Source: Halorarius halobius (GTDB lineage: Archaea > Halobacteriota > Halobacteria > Halobacteriales > Haloarculaceae). From it: DNA of 64,000 bases. Where the stretch lies: the NCBI RefSeq assembly GCF_024298865.1, contig NZ_CP101162.1:224220-288219 (forward strand), given 5' to 3'. A program made the position numbers and the translations under genes. Below the pieces are notes generated by a model, which had not been told where the DNA came from, ran no database searches, and saw nothing but the letters and a program-made list of their open reading frames with translations. Below are positions 24,968 through 34,361 of this stretch, piece by piece. The number at the start of each line of letters is the position of its first letter. Position 1 is the first letter of the stretch.

Positions 24968-26404
24968 ATGGAGGAATTCGACTTTCTGGTAATCGGTTCG
25001 GGCTCCGGGCTCGATGTCGCGAACGTAGCGGCGAATCAAGGACAATCCGTCGCTGTCGTCGAAAAGGGGCCGCTCGGTGGGACGTGTCTCAATCGGGGCT
25101 GTATTCCCTCGAAGATGCTGCTCTATCATGCTGATGTCCTCGAAACAATCGAACGGGCCGGCGAGTTTCACATCGATGCGGACGTGTCCGATGTCGCATT
25201 CGCCGACATCGTCAACGAGGTAAACGAAGAAGTGGACGCGGACGCGGAGTCGATCCGCAGCGGCCTGCGCTCGTCCTCCCAGCATGAGTTGTTCGAGGGC
25301 ACGGGCCGGTTCGTGGACGATCGAACCGTCGAACTTGTCGACGGCGACGACGAAGGAACGCGGCTTCGAGCTGAGACCGTGCTCATCGCTGCAGGCACTC
25401 GACCGTCGATTCCGGACATCGATGGAATCGAGGACGTGAACTACCGCACGAGTACAGAGGCTCTTCAGTTGGAAACCCCTCCGGACCACCTCATTATCGT
25501 TGGCGGCGGCTACATCGCTGCCGAACTCGGACACTTTTTCGGCACGTTCGGGAGCGACGTGACGATTATCGGGCGTCGGCCGAATCTCCTCCCGGATGCC
25601 GACGGTGAGGTTGCCGAGGCCTTCACCGACCGATACGCTGACCGGTTCACCGTCCAGACGGGGTACACGGCGACATCGGTCTCCGAGGGGGGTGGCGAGA
25701 TAACCGTCGAGGCCAGACCGTACGAATACGGAGACGACGGCGGCGTGGTGGATGACGGGGATGTCGTGACTGCAACTGGAGACGAACTGCTGATCGCAGC
25801 GGGGCGCGTGCCCAACTCCGATACGCTACACCCGGATGCGACGGGAGTCGAGACAGACGAGCAAGGGTTCATCGAGACCGACGAGTATCTGCGAACTACC
25901 ACCGACGGCGTGTGGGCGCTCGGTGACATCGTCGGCGAGTACCTGCTCAAACACAGCGCGAACCACGAAGCGCAGGCAGTCGCCCGTAATATGTTCGGTA
26001 GCGACTTACAGCCAGTCGACTACACGGCGATGCCCTTTGCCGTATTCGCTGCTCCCGAGGTCGCGGGCGTCGGCGTCAGCGAGGAAGAACTCCAGGCAGC
26101 GAACCGTGAGTACGCCACGAACACATACCGCTACGAGGACACGGCTCGGGGCGATGCGATGAAGGCCGATGGATTCGTGAAGGTGCTCATCGACCTCGAG
26201 GGGGAGATTCTCGGCTGCCACATCATCGGTCCGGACGCATCGTCACTCGTCCAGGAGGTTGTCGTCGCAATGAAAGCCGGCTCGGGAACGGTCCGAGACA
26301 TCCGGTCCTCCGTCCACATCCATCCCGCACTCCCAGAGGTCGTGCAGCGAGCGTTTTCCGGCCAGTTCAGTCGTGGTGACGACGGACACCAGCACCAGCA
26401 CTGA
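24968..26404 (+). CDS. Dihydrolipoamide dehydrogenase/mercuric reductase-family flavoprotein with His-rich tail
   Basis: The protein has 478 residues: an FAD motif (LVIGSGSGLDVANVA), redox pair GGTCLNRGCIPSK (Cys40, Cys45), NAD motif IIVGGGYIAAELGHFF, GDIVGEYLLKHSANHEA and the C-terminal interface with HIHPALPEVV (catalytic His). Lipoamide dehydrogenase is the family default. No lipoyl-enzyme genes lie nearby, so the natural substrate may be another disulfide or a metal. The extreme C-terminus, DDGHQHQH, is an unusual His/Gln tail that could bind metal. Confidence 0.85.
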   Translation: MEEFDFLVIGSGSGLDVANVAANQGQSVAVVEKGPLGGTCLNRGCIPSKMLLYHADVLETIERAGEFHIDADVSDVAFADIVNEVNEEVDADAESIRSGLRSSSQHELFEGTGRFVDDRTVELVDGDDEGTRLRAETVLIAAGTRPSIPDIDGIEDVNYRTSTEALQLETPPDHLIIVGGGYIAAELGHFFGTFGSDVTIIGRRPNLLPDADGEVAEAFTDRYADRFTVQTGYTATSVSEGGGEITVEARPYEYGDDGGVVDDGDVVTATGDELLIAAGRVPNSDTLHPDATGVETDEQGFIETDEYLRTTTDGVWALGDIVGEYLLKHSANHEAQAVARNMFGSDLQPVDYTAMPFAVFAAPEVAGVGVSEEELQAANREYATNTYRYEDTARGDAMKADGFVKVLIDLEGEILGCHIIGPDASSLVQEVVVAMKAGSGTVRDIRSSVHIHPALPEVVQRAFSGQFSRGDDGHQHQH

Positions 26405-26493
26405 TCACGTCGAGTCCGGGATTACTGGTCTGTAACTCCGTTACGTGTCGGTTCGCGCGAGTTTTTCAGGCTGACTCTTCTACATGGAATCGC

Positions 26494-26850
26494 ATGACAA
26501 AAGCAGCAGTTGTGATTCTCGCTGGAACGGAAGGTCACGCGAACGTTGGCCGTCTCGTGAATGGGCTCGAAACCGCCAAGGAGTTCGCAGAGACAGAAGG
26601 AGACGAAGTCGAACTCATCTTCGACGGTGCTGGAACCCAGTGGATCCCCGAACTCGAAGATTCGGACAGTGACTATCACGAACTCTACCAGGCCGTCAAA
26701 GATGATGCGTCTGCGTGTGATTTCTGCTCGGGAGCATTCGGTGTCGATGATGCAGTGAACGATTCTGGCGTGGTGCGACTTGACGACCACGACGGGCATC
26801 CCAGTATCCGGTCGCTCGTTGACGACGATTACGAGATTATCACGTTCTGA
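26494..26850 (+). CDS. DsrE-family protein (second copy)
   Basis: A 118-residue protein: AVVILAGTEGHANVGRLVNG, VELIFDGAGTQWIPEL, then DASACDFCSGAFGVDDAV with a CDFC pair near residues 78-81, and RSLVDDDYEIITF at the end. The fold is that of DsrE/PeroxiRedox-like sulfur proteins. It follows the flavoprotein gene by 90 bases on the same strand. The Cys pair would be the likely sulfur or redox site. Confidence 0.82.
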   Translation: MTKAAVVILAGTEGHANVGRLVNGLETAKEFAETEGDEVELIFDGAGTQWIPELEDSDSDYHELYQAVKDDASACDFCSGAFGVDDAVNDSGVVRLDDHDGHPSIRSLVDDDYEIITF

Positions 26851-26974
26851 CGTTCGAAAACGGCTGACCCATCTCAGTCTCCGAAAACGAATAATCAGCT
26901 AATGTACCGACTACATCCCCCGGCTTAATCCAGTGCTCTTCTCGTACACTATTTGAATACATAACACCTTACCC

Positions 26975-28489
26975 ATGTTTCCATCTGCCGGTGACGAACT
27001 TCGAATAAAACCCGGGGGATTTCTCATCGCCCTGATCGCCTTCGTCCTTACTCGAACCCTCTTGGTTGGGGTGGTCTACAATAGTCCAGCCAGCTCGATC
27101 TTGGCCACGCTACTCCAATTAGTGCCCCTCGTCATAGGACTGGGGTTGGTGATTTACGGCGTGAGCCTAGCTGTCAGTACCCACGACAGAGCCTACGCAC
27201 GCACCGTCGCGACATGGTTTCTCGTCGGTAGCGTTGGCATATTCGCGATGGTTGCTCTGGGTGCCGTCGAGAGCTCAGATCCAGTCGTGACGCTATTCTC
27301 AGATATCGTCGTCGCCAATGCCGTCCTCGGGGGTGGAACAGGTGGAATAGTCGTCGGTATCCGATCTGCGAGAGATGAGCGACGCCAACAATCGCTCTCG
27401 AGACAGTCCGATCAGGTCGTCTTGTTGAACCGGATTCTTCGTCACGAGATTTTGAACGCGATCACGGCAATTCGGGGCCATGCAGAGTTGTTACACAACG
27501 AACAGAGTACCGGTAGTAGTTACGACGCGATCAGTAATGGAGTCGATCGCATCGAACAAACGATAGCACAGGTAGGATTTCTCATTCGAACTCTCGATGA
27601 GACTGCGGTGAGTCTTACCTCGGTCGATTTGGCGACCACCGTTCGGGAGTGCTCCGACAAGTTTCCGGATGATGCCACGGTTACGATCGACGCGTCCGAC
27701 TCCGTACAAGTCCGCGCTGACGAGCACCTCGAAACGGTACTTACGGAACTCGTCGAGGGCGCACTCGAACGGGCCTCGAAGCGCGAAGCGACGGTTGCAG
27801 TCTCCCCAGAGGAAACCACCGTCGACGTTTCGGTTACCGCTCCTGGTCGGTGGCTCAACGAAAGCGCTCAAAGAACACTTCTCGAAGGCATCCAGGACTA
27901 TGAGGATCAGAACCTCAATTACGATATACCGATCATCCGATTGTTGGTGACCCAGTTTGGAGGGACCATCGATGTCGTCGATAGAGAGGAAGGTACGACG
28001 GTTGTCGTGACTCTCCTCCGAACATCCGAGCAGGCTCCCAAGAGTGATCTACCGGGAGTCAGCTCGGATAGTCTTCGGAACGCCACAGTCGCTGGTGTCG
28101 TAGCGGGGGTAGCGATGGGTCTGATCCTCCAGATCTTCACTGGTGAAATGGGAATTATCGGGGCGCTCTATGGGGTTCAGTCGATCGTTGTCGGGTGGAT
28201 AACCCACCTGTTCCACAGCGTGGTGTTCGCAACAATGTTCGTTGCCGCGGTTACTGTCGATAGACTCGAACAATATGCTGAGACCCTCTCTGGGACTATC
28301 ACGCTCGGTCTTGTGTATGGGATGCTACTTTGGCTCGTCGCTGCCGGCATCGTCATGGGAATATGGCTAAATCTCGTCGGAATACCGTCGTCAGTTCCGA
28401 ATCTCGGTGTCGTGTCCCTCATCGGACATCTAGTCTGGGGCGCATTGACCGGTCTACTCGTCTTCGTGCTGCCGACAGAGATTAGGTGA
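26975..28489 (+). CDS. Membrane histidine kinase-like protein with degenerate ATPase domain and C-terminal membrane domain
   Basis: The protein has 504 residues. Four or so N-terminal helices (15-125) are followed by an H-box (LLNRILRHEILNAITAIRGH, His near 155). The ATPase region lacks clear N and G boxes: the N-box position reads ELVEGALERASK and no DxGxG is present. Residues 365-500 form another set of four helices (VAGVVAGVAMGLILQ, ITHLFHSVVFATM, GLVYGMLLWL, GHLVWGALTGLL) resembling the small membrane protein at 419-844. It may be a signalling protein without its own kinase activity. No response regulator gene is adjacent. Confidence 0.75.
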   Translation: MFPSAGDELRIKPGGFLIALIAFVLTRTLLVGVVYNSPASSILATLLQLVPLVIGLGLVIYGVSLAVSTHDRAYARTVATWFLVGSVGIFAMVALGAVESSDPVVTLFSDIVVANAVLGGGTGGIVVGIRSARDERRQQSLSRQSDQVVLLNRILRHEILNAITAIRGHAELLHNEQSTGSSYDAISNGVDRIEQTIAQVGFLIRTLDETAVSLTSVDLATTVRECSDKFPDDATVTIDASDSVQVRADEHLETVLTELVEGALERASKREATVAVSPEETTVDVSVTAPGRWLNESAQRTLLEGIQDYEDQNLNYDIPIIRLLVTQFGGTIDVVDREEGTTVVVTLLRTSEQAPKSDLPGVSSDSLRNATVAGVVAGVAMGLILQIFTGEMGIIGALYGVQSIVVGWITHLFHSVVFATMFVAAVTVDRLEQYAETLSGTITLGLVYGMLLWLVAAGIVMGIWLNLVGIPSSVPNLGVVSLIGHLVWGALTGLLVFVLPTEIR

Positions 28490-28519
28490 GGGAATCGTCA
28501 TCTCAGCGCGAGAGCGGGG

Positions 28520-29740
28520 TCATCCCCTTCCACCAGCCAGTGCGGTTGCCTCGGGAAGCCGTCGGAGCCACAGCATGGCGACTGTCCCGAGGAACGGTCC
28601 GATAACCAGTGGCGAAAAAGCCCACTGCCAGCCGACGAAACTAGCAATAATCGGTGTTATTTGGATCGACCCCACAGTGAGTAGAAAGCCGATGGCGGTC
28701 TGTAGCGTCAGAGCTGACCCAACGTAACTGTCCTCAGCGAGTTCGGAGACGGCCGCCGAGAACTGTGCGGAGTCGGCGACGATGACGAACCCCCAAATCA
28801 ACAGGAACGGAACGAGGATAAGCAGGGGCCCACCAAACACGAAACCGGCACCAATACAGGCTGTGCCGCTGACGACCATACTTCCGCTCGTGACGGTCGT
28901 CCGTCCGATTCGGTCTGCGAACACACCGGCGACGACGGCACCGATACCCCCTACTGCAATGGTTCCGAACGCAAGTAGCGCAGCGAGCGTCGGTGCCGGG
29001 TCGCCGCTGGCAGCGAAACTCGCAGCCAAATATACCGGGATCCAAGCCCAGACGGCGTATAATTCCCACATGTGACCGAAGTATCCGAGATTGGCAAGCA
29101 TCGTCCCACGATCACCGAGCATCCGCCGAATGGCTCCGGGATCGAACGGTGCTGCCGGAGCTTGATAGGGCCCTGGACGTACAAAGAGAACGAGCACACC
29201 ACTGACAGCTGCGAGCCCAGCTGCACCCAGTAAGACTAGCCGCGGACGGCCGACGCCACCGATCGCCCGGAGCAGATGCGGCATCGCCGACCCGATCGTG
29301 AGTGCACCGACAAGCGTGCCGATAGCGAACCCGCGTCCTTCCCGAAACCAGCCAGCCATGATTTTCATGCCTGTCGGGTACACACCGGCCAGTGCGACAC
29401 CGGTGAGAAACCGTAACAGAACAGCCGGGAGGAAGGACGACACGGCAAGGGCAATAAGTGCAGTCGCTCCCACGCCGATGGCGGCTGAGATAGCAAACAG
29501 GTACCGCGGCGGAATCGTATCCGAGAGGGTGAGCGTCGCAGAAAGCACGGCGCCGACGACGAACCCCAGTTGTACCGCGTTCGTCAACCATGCCGTCTCA
29601 GCGCTCGAAAGATCCCAGAGAGCCGCGAGTTCCGGCCCGACCGCTGATGCACTGAACCAGAGCGTCATCGCAAGCAGTTCGGCAACAGCAAGAACGAGGA
29701 GGACACGGTAGCGACTCGTTTTCGTGGGTTCCTGCTTCAT
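28520..29740 (-). CDS. Major facilitator superfamily transporter
   Basis: The 406-residue protein has twelve predicted membrane helices. The N-terminal half shows LWFSASAVGPELAALWDLS, and the central loop has REGRGFAIGTLVGALTIGSAMPHLL; ADRIGRTTV is the family's motif A-like loop in the second half. The first helix pattern resembles anion/drug-type MFS members (CynX-like). The substrate is not evident. It is convergent with the histidine kinase gene. Confidence 0.85.
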   Translation of the reverse strand: MKQEPTKTSRYRVLLVLAVAELLAMTLWFSASAVGPELAALWDLSSAETAWLTNAVQLGFVVGAVLSATLTLSDTIPPRYLFAISAAIGVGATALIALAVSSFLPAVLLRFLTGVALAGVYPTGMKIMAGWFREGRGFAIGTLVGALTIGSAMPHLLRAIGGVGRPRLVLLGAAGLAAVSGVLVLFVRPGPYQAPAAPFDPGAIRRMLGDRGTMLANLGYFGHMWELYAVWAWIPVYLAASFAASGDPAPTLAALLAFGTIAVGGIGAVVAGVFADRIGRTTVTSGSMVVSGTACIGAGFVFGGPLLILVPFLLIWGFVIVADSAQFSAAVSELAEDSYVGSALTLQTAIGFLLTVGSIQITPIIASFVGWQWAFSPLVIGPFLGTVAMLWLRRLPEATALAGGRG

Positions 29741-29857
29741 GTCTGATTTCGAATTGTCAATTTTGTGTGTGACTCCGTATCCATCACGTTGGTGTACTAA
29801 TCAAAGTGGATAAAATCTCACGAGGGGGTTCGGGTGTATTGCACACCGGAGAGCGTA

Positions 29858-29865
29858 TTATATAT
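29858..29865 (+). promoter_or_regulatory. TATA-like box of the PAS histidine kinase gene
   Basis: TTATATAT lies 31-38 bases before the ATG at 29896, implying a very short leader and supporting that start over an upstream in-frame one at 29806. Confidence 0.5.
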
Positions 29866-29895
29866 GCTGAAAGCATCCGTATCCACGCTAGGAAG

Positions 29896-30975
29896 ATGAC
29901 CGATGACCGGGATCGCGATCACTCTGAGAGTGATCTTTCGGCGAGTAAATCCTCCGCCACGGATTCGTCTCCTGAAGAGCGTTATCGCAAAATATTTGAA
30001 TACAACAACGACGCAGTGATGGTCGTTGATCTGGAGACCGAGTCCTTTCTCGATGTCAATCCCGCAGCCTGTGAGCTGCTCGGATACTCCCACGAGGAAC
30101 TCCTCTCGTTGCATCCGGAGGATATTCATCCCAATGACGTCGAGCGCGTCCGGGAGGAGTTCATTTCGCAAATCTACCAAGAAGGATCGGGATTCACCGA
30201 CGATCTGACCTGCCTCACCAAAGACGGAGAAGAGGTTCCAACCGAAATCTCTGGGGCCGCACTCAATGCAGGCGAAGATGAAACCGAACCAACACAGATG
30301 ATCGCGATGCTGCGTGACATCTCTGATCGTGTCGAACACCGCCAGGAACTCGAAGAGAAGATCGAACGGTTGGATCGATTCGCCAGCATCGTCTCACACG
30401 ACCTGAAGAACCCACTCACGGTTATCAAGGGCCATGTAACGCTCGCTCGGGAGACTGGCGATCCCGAACACTTCGATGCCATCGAGAACGCGGCCGATCG
30501 GATGGACGAGATGTTGTCCGAACTCCTGCAGCTTACTCGGGAAGGAGATCTCGTTGGTGAGCAAACGGAAATCGAGTTGGGGGCCCTGGCACGAGATGTC
30601 TGGAACGACTGTGAAATTGAGTCAGCAACTCTCGAGACGGAGTCATCGACGACGATTCGCGCTGATCAAGACCGCCTCCACGAACTCTTTGCAAACCTCT
30701 TCGAGAACGCCTCGACTCACGGTGGAGCGTCAGTAACCGTCCGGGTTGGAACGTTCGACTCAGAGGACAAAAAAGGGTTTTACGTCGAGGACGATGGGGA
30801 CGGAATCCCAGCTGACGAGCAGGATACCGTATTCGAATGGGGGCAGACAACAACCAGAGACGGCACCGGGTTCGGTCTCGCTATCGTCGCCGAGATTGTC
30901 GAGGCACACGGATGGGAGATCAGCGTCTGTGACTCCGAGGAAGGAGGAGCGCGATTCGAAATCAGTCAGTCCTGA
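29896..30975 (+). CDS. PAS-domain sensor histidine kinase
   Basis: Translation from the ATG at 29896 gives 359 residues. An N-terminal PAS domain (FEYNNDAVMVVDLETESFLDVN, LLGYSHEELL) with PAC is followed by an H-box (FASIVSHDLKNPLTVIKGH), N-box (LFANLFENASTHGG), G1 (VEDDGDGIPADEQDTVF) and G2 (DGTGFGLAIV). All catalytic motifs are intact. It is soluble, as no membrane segment is visible. Haloarchaeal PAS kinases often sense redox or light. No partner receiver gene is adjacent. Confidence 0.92.
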   Translation: MTDDRDRDHSESDLSASKSSATDSSPEERYRKIFEYNNDAVMVVDLETESFLDVNPAACELLGYSHEELLSLHPEDIHPNDVERVREEFISQIYQEGSGFTDDLTCLTKDGEEVPTEISGAALNAGEDETEPTQMIAMLRDISDRVEHRQELEEKIERLDRFASIVSHDLKNPLTVIKGHVTLARETGDPEHFDAIENAADRMDEMLSELLQLTREGDLVGEQTEIELGALARDVWNDCEIESATLETESSTTIRADQDRLHELFANLFENASTHGGASVTVRVGTFDSEDKKGFYVEDDGDGIPADEQDTVFEWGQTTTRDGTGFGLAIVAEIVEAHGWEISVCDSEEGGARFEISQS

Positions 30976-31094
30976 GACTCATATTGTGGAAAACAGGCTG
31001 GATTCGACACTCAGTATATAAATACTATGGTGAGTTGGAACACGACTGAACGCGCACGGCGTGATTAACCCTGTTCTCCACGCTTGGCAAAGAT

Positions 31095-33080
31095 ATGACC
31101 GGTAACTCGTCCCCGAACACGCCACACGGGGACACGACGTGGTACAAGGCGCTTTCTCCTGACGAACTACCTGAGGGCCGAGTCAAGGCTGTCAGCTGTG
31201 GCGATACGACCGTCGCTGTAACCCATTACGACGGTGAATATGCCGCTCTCGATAACAGCTGTCCCCACCAGGGCGGCCCGCTCGGCGAGGGGTCGATCGA
31301 GACAGGCTACCTCCGGTGTCCGTGGCACGGGTGGGATTTCGATCCCCTGACGGGCGAGACACCCGGCCCGCACGACGACTGCGTCCAGACGTTTCCGGTC
31401 GAGGAACGCGAAGACGGTATCTACGTCGGGTTCCCCGAGGAGGAACCCCACGAGCGAACGGTCTCCGACGTCATCGCCGAGACACTGGTCAACTGGGGCG
31501 TCCGGCAGGTCTGGGGCATTGTCGGCCACTCAAATCTCGGCCTCGCCGACGCACTCCGCCGCGAGGCCGACCAGGGGAACCTCGCGTACTACGGCGTTCG
31601 GCATGAGGGCGCCGGCGCCTTCGCCGCCTCGGCATACGGAAAACTCACCGGGCGTCCGGCGGCGTGTTTCTCCATCGCCGGGCCGGGCGCGACGAATATG
31701 CTCACGGGGCTATGGGACGCCAACGTCGACGGTGCGCCGACTATCGCGCTCACAGGGCAGGTCGAGTCGCAGGTGCTCGGTACGGGCAACTTCCAGGAAG
31801 TCGACCTCGAGGCCGCCTACGGCGACGTCGCGGAGTTCGAGGCGACCGTCCTGCCGGACAGCCAGCACGCCGAACTCGCGACCCGCGCCGCCAAGACCGC
31901 GATCCTCGAACAGGGGGTCTCGCACCTGATCTTCCCGGACGAGATCCAGACCCAGTCCGCCGAAGGCGTCGAACCGGGCGATCCCGAGGGACGCATCACG
32001 GAGCGCGACATCAGTCCGCCAGAGGACGCGCTCCAAGACGCAGTGGACCTGCTCGAAACCGCCGAGCGGCCGGTCATCATCGCCGGCCACGGGGCGCGCT
32101 TCGAGATGGACGGGATCGTCGACCTCGCCGAACGGTTCGACTGTCCGGTGCTGACGACGTTCAAAGGGAAGGGGCAGATTCCCGATTCGCATCCGCTCGC
32201 CGGGGGCGTCCTCGGGCGAAGCGGGACGCCTATCGCGAGCCACTTCATGAACGAGGCGGACCTGCTGGCCGTCTTCGGGGCGAGCTTCTCGAATCACACG
32301 GGGATTGCCGAGTACAAGCCGACGATCCACGTCGACTACGACGCGATGACCCTCGGGAAGTTCCACAGTATCGACGTGCCCGTCTGGGGCGAGATCGGCG
32401 TCACCGTCGACGAACTGCTCGGTCGCATCGACGACGTAGAGGCGGAGAGCCAGCGCGCGGAACTCGCCGACCGGTGGGAGATCTGGCGCGAGGAAAAAGC
32501 GACGAGACGCGCCCAGACGCCCGAGCGTGGTGTCAACTACGCCACCGCCTTCGAAGCGATGACGCGGCTCGTCCCCGACGACGCCATCATTCCCGTCGAC
32601 GTGGGGAACAACACCTACGCCTTCGGGCGGTACTTCGAGCCGGAACACCAGTCCGTGCTCATGTCCGGATATCTCGGCTCGATCGGCTTTGCGTTCCCCG
32701 CAGCACTCGGTGCATGGGCGGCCACGCAGGAACCCGAGTCGCCGTTTGCCGGCCGGAAGGTGGTCTCGGTCTCCAGCGACGGCGGGTTCGGCCAGTATAT
32801 GAGCGAGTTCACGACCGCCGTCAAATACGACATGGATATCACGCACGTCCTGCTCAACGACGACGAACTCGGGAAGATCAGCAAGGAGCAGCGCACGGGC
32901 GGGTGGGACGTCTGGCAGACCGACCTCGTGAACCCGGAGTTCGCCGCGTTCGCAGAGAACTGTGGCGGCCACGGTGTCTTCGTCGACGATCCGGACGACC
33001 TCGACGAGGCGCTCACAACCGCGATCGGCCACGATGGCCCCGCACTCGTCGAAATACTCACCGACTCGGACCCAATCTGA
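31095..33080 (+). CDS. Rieske domain fused to a thiamine-diphosphate (pyruvate oxidase/acetolactate synthase-like) enzyme
   Basis: The protein has 661 residues. Residues 15-115 are a complete Rieske domain: SCPHQGG (Cys56, His58) and CPWHGWDF (Cys75, His78). A three-domain ThDP enzyme begins at about 120: VRHEGAGAFAASAYGKLTG holds the catalytic Glu, a central domain has VIIAGHGARFEMDGIVDLAE, and SDGGFGQYMSEF with LLNDDELGKI is the Mg-ThDP motif. The 2-oxo-acid decarboxylase or oxidase reaction is expected, with electrons maybe leaving through the cluster. It is not a plain acetolactate synthase. Substrate unknown. An antiporter gene follows 43 bases later. Confidence 0.85.
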   Translation: MTGNSSPNTPHGDTTWYKALSPDELPEGRVKAVSCGDTTVAVTHYDGEYAALDNSCPHQGGPLGEGSIETGYLRCPWHGWDFDPLTGETPGPHDDCVQTFPVEEREDGIYVGFPEEEPHERTVSDVIAETLVNWGVRQVWGIVGHSNLGLADALRREADQGNLAYYGVRHEGAGAFAASAYGKLTGRPAACFSIAGPGATNMLTGLWDANVDGAPTIALTGQVESQVLGTGNFQEVDLEAAYGDVAEFEATVLPDSQHAELATRAAKTAILEQGVSHLIFPDEIQTQSAEGVEPGDPEGRITERDISPPEDALQDAVDLLETAERPVIIAGHGARFEMDGIVDLAERFDCPVLTTFKGKGQIPDSHPLAGGVLGRSGTPIASHFMNEADLLAVFGASFSNHTGIAEYKPTIHVDYDAMTLGKFHSIDVPVWGEIGVTVDELLGRIDDVEAESQRAELADRWEIWREEKATRRAQTPERGVNYATAFEAMTRLVPDDAIIPVDVGNNTYAFGRYFEPEHQSVLMSGYLGSIGFAFPAALGAWAATQEPESPFAGRKVVSVSSDGGFGQYMSEFTTAVKYDMDITHVLLNDDELGKISKEQRTGGWDVWQTDLVNPEFAAFAENCGGHGVFVDDPDDLDEALTTAIGHDGPALVEILTDSDPI

Positions 33081-33123
33081 TCTTTCGGATGGTCGTGACT
33101 GAGGCGTCGGCCGGAGGGAATAC

Positions 33124-34356
33124 GTGAGCGGGTTTACATCGCTTCTCCTGAGCGTTCTCGGAGTGTTCGCACTGGCGTTGGTCGTCCGATTGGTGGTCCG
33201 CAACCGGGATCGGGTCGCGTTTGCGAGCGCGCTCGTTTTTATTGGCGTGATCGTGTCGGCAGTCGGACTGTCGTTTGACCTTCCGCTCACCGACGACCTG
33301 ATCCTGATGATCTTCTTACCGACGATCATTTTCCATGGGACGACGATAATCAACGTTCGGGAGCTGTGGCGGAACACGAGCCTGATCGTGGTTCTCACGG
33401 TCGTCGGGCTCCCCCTCTCTGTCGTGATTCTCGGCGTGGTCGGCACGGTTTCGTTCGGATTCCCATTGCTTGTCGCCCTGCTGTTCGCGACGATCATCCT
33501 CCCCACCGACCCTGCCGCAGTGCTGTCGATCTTTGACGAGCTCGACGTCGCCGAACAGCTCGCGGTCACCATCGAAGGCGAGAGCCTCCTCAACGACGGC
33601 GTCGCGGTCGTGATTTTTTCCGCGGTGATCAGCGCGTTCGAAGCCTCCGGATCGGTCACGGCGCTCGCGACGCCAGGCGCACTCATCGCCATCGCCGGCG
33701 ACATCGTCATCGTCGGTGGCGGTGGGCTCGCTCTGGGCATGGTCGTCGGCTACCTCGCCCATATCGTAATGCGTCGGCTCGACGACGAGATGAGCATCCT
33801 CCTGCTCACCGTGCTGGTCGCCTACGGGAGCTTCCTGCTTGCCGAACATTTTCTCGGGATGAGCGGAATCCTCGCGGTCGTGGGCGCGGGACTGTTGATG
33901 GGGGCACACGAGGAGACCCACCACAAGATGAGCACGAGCGAGTCCCACGTTCAGGAGCTCTGGACGACGGCGGCGTTCCTCGTCACGACGATGCTGTACG
34001 TCCTCATCGGTGCCGAAATCAGGATTGACACATTCCTCGGGAACGCCGGGCTCGTGGTCTCCGCTGCCATTCTTGTCGTTATCGTCCGCGCGGCCACAAT
34101 CTACCCGCTGGTCTCGGGGACCAATCTCATACGCAGCCAGCAGGTCCCCCTGTACTGCCAGCACGTGATGGTCTGGGGCGGTCTGCATACCGTCGTGCCG
34201 GTCGCGCTGGTGTTGTCGCTCCCGCAGGGATTCCCGTTCCGCGAGGAACTACAGGTGATGGTGTTCGGCGTCGCCGTGATCAGTATCGTCGTCCAGGGTC
34301 TGTTGATGCCGGCCGTCCTGACGCGGCTGGGGCTGGGCGATTCGAGCGGCGGGTGA
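33124..34356 (+). CDS. Na+/H+ antiporter, CPA1 (NhaP) family
   Basis: The GTG at 33124 begins 410 residues with about twelve helices. The family signature LPTDPAAVLSIFDEL near residue 125 (Asp of the ion site) is followed by EGESLLNDGVAVVIF. It exchanges sodium for protons across the membrane, a usual need in haloarchaea. It has no C-terminal cytoplasmic regulatory domain. No ATG is available near the first helix, so GTG is the likely start. Confidence 0.88.
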   Translation: MSGFTSLLLSVLGVFALALVVRLVVRNRDRVAFASALVFIGVIVSAVGLSFDLPLTDDLILMIFLPTIIFHGTTIINVRELWRNTSLIVVLTVVGLPLSVVILGVVGTVSFGFPLLVALLFATIILPTDPAAVLSIFDELDVAEQLAVTIEGESLLNDGVAVVIFSAVISAFEASGSVTALATPGALIAIAGDIVIVGGGGLALGMVVGYLAHIVMRRLDDEMSILLLTVLVAYGSFLLAEHFLGMSGILAVVGAGLLMGAHEETHHKMSTSESHVQELWTTAAFLVTTMLYVLIGAEIRIDTFLGNAGLVVSAAILVVIVRAATIYPLVSGTNLIRSQQVPLYCQHVMVWGGLHTVVPVALVLSLPQGFPFREELQVMVFGVAVISIVVQGLLMPAVLTRLGLGDSSGG

Positions 34357-34361
34357 CGCGG

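Noticed and set aside
31664..33127. A 487-codon Arg-rich frame inside the Rieske-ThDP gene
   Set aside because: It is a frame-shifted shadow in the same strand, extremely Arg-rich and without motifs, unlike acidic haloarchaeal proteins.
31710..33740. A 676-codon open frame on the reverse strand opposite the Rieske-ThDP and antiporter genes
   Set aside because: It is an antisense shadow of high-GC coding sequence. The sense strand has complete Rieske and ThDP motifs, and the reverse frame has no recognisable domain.
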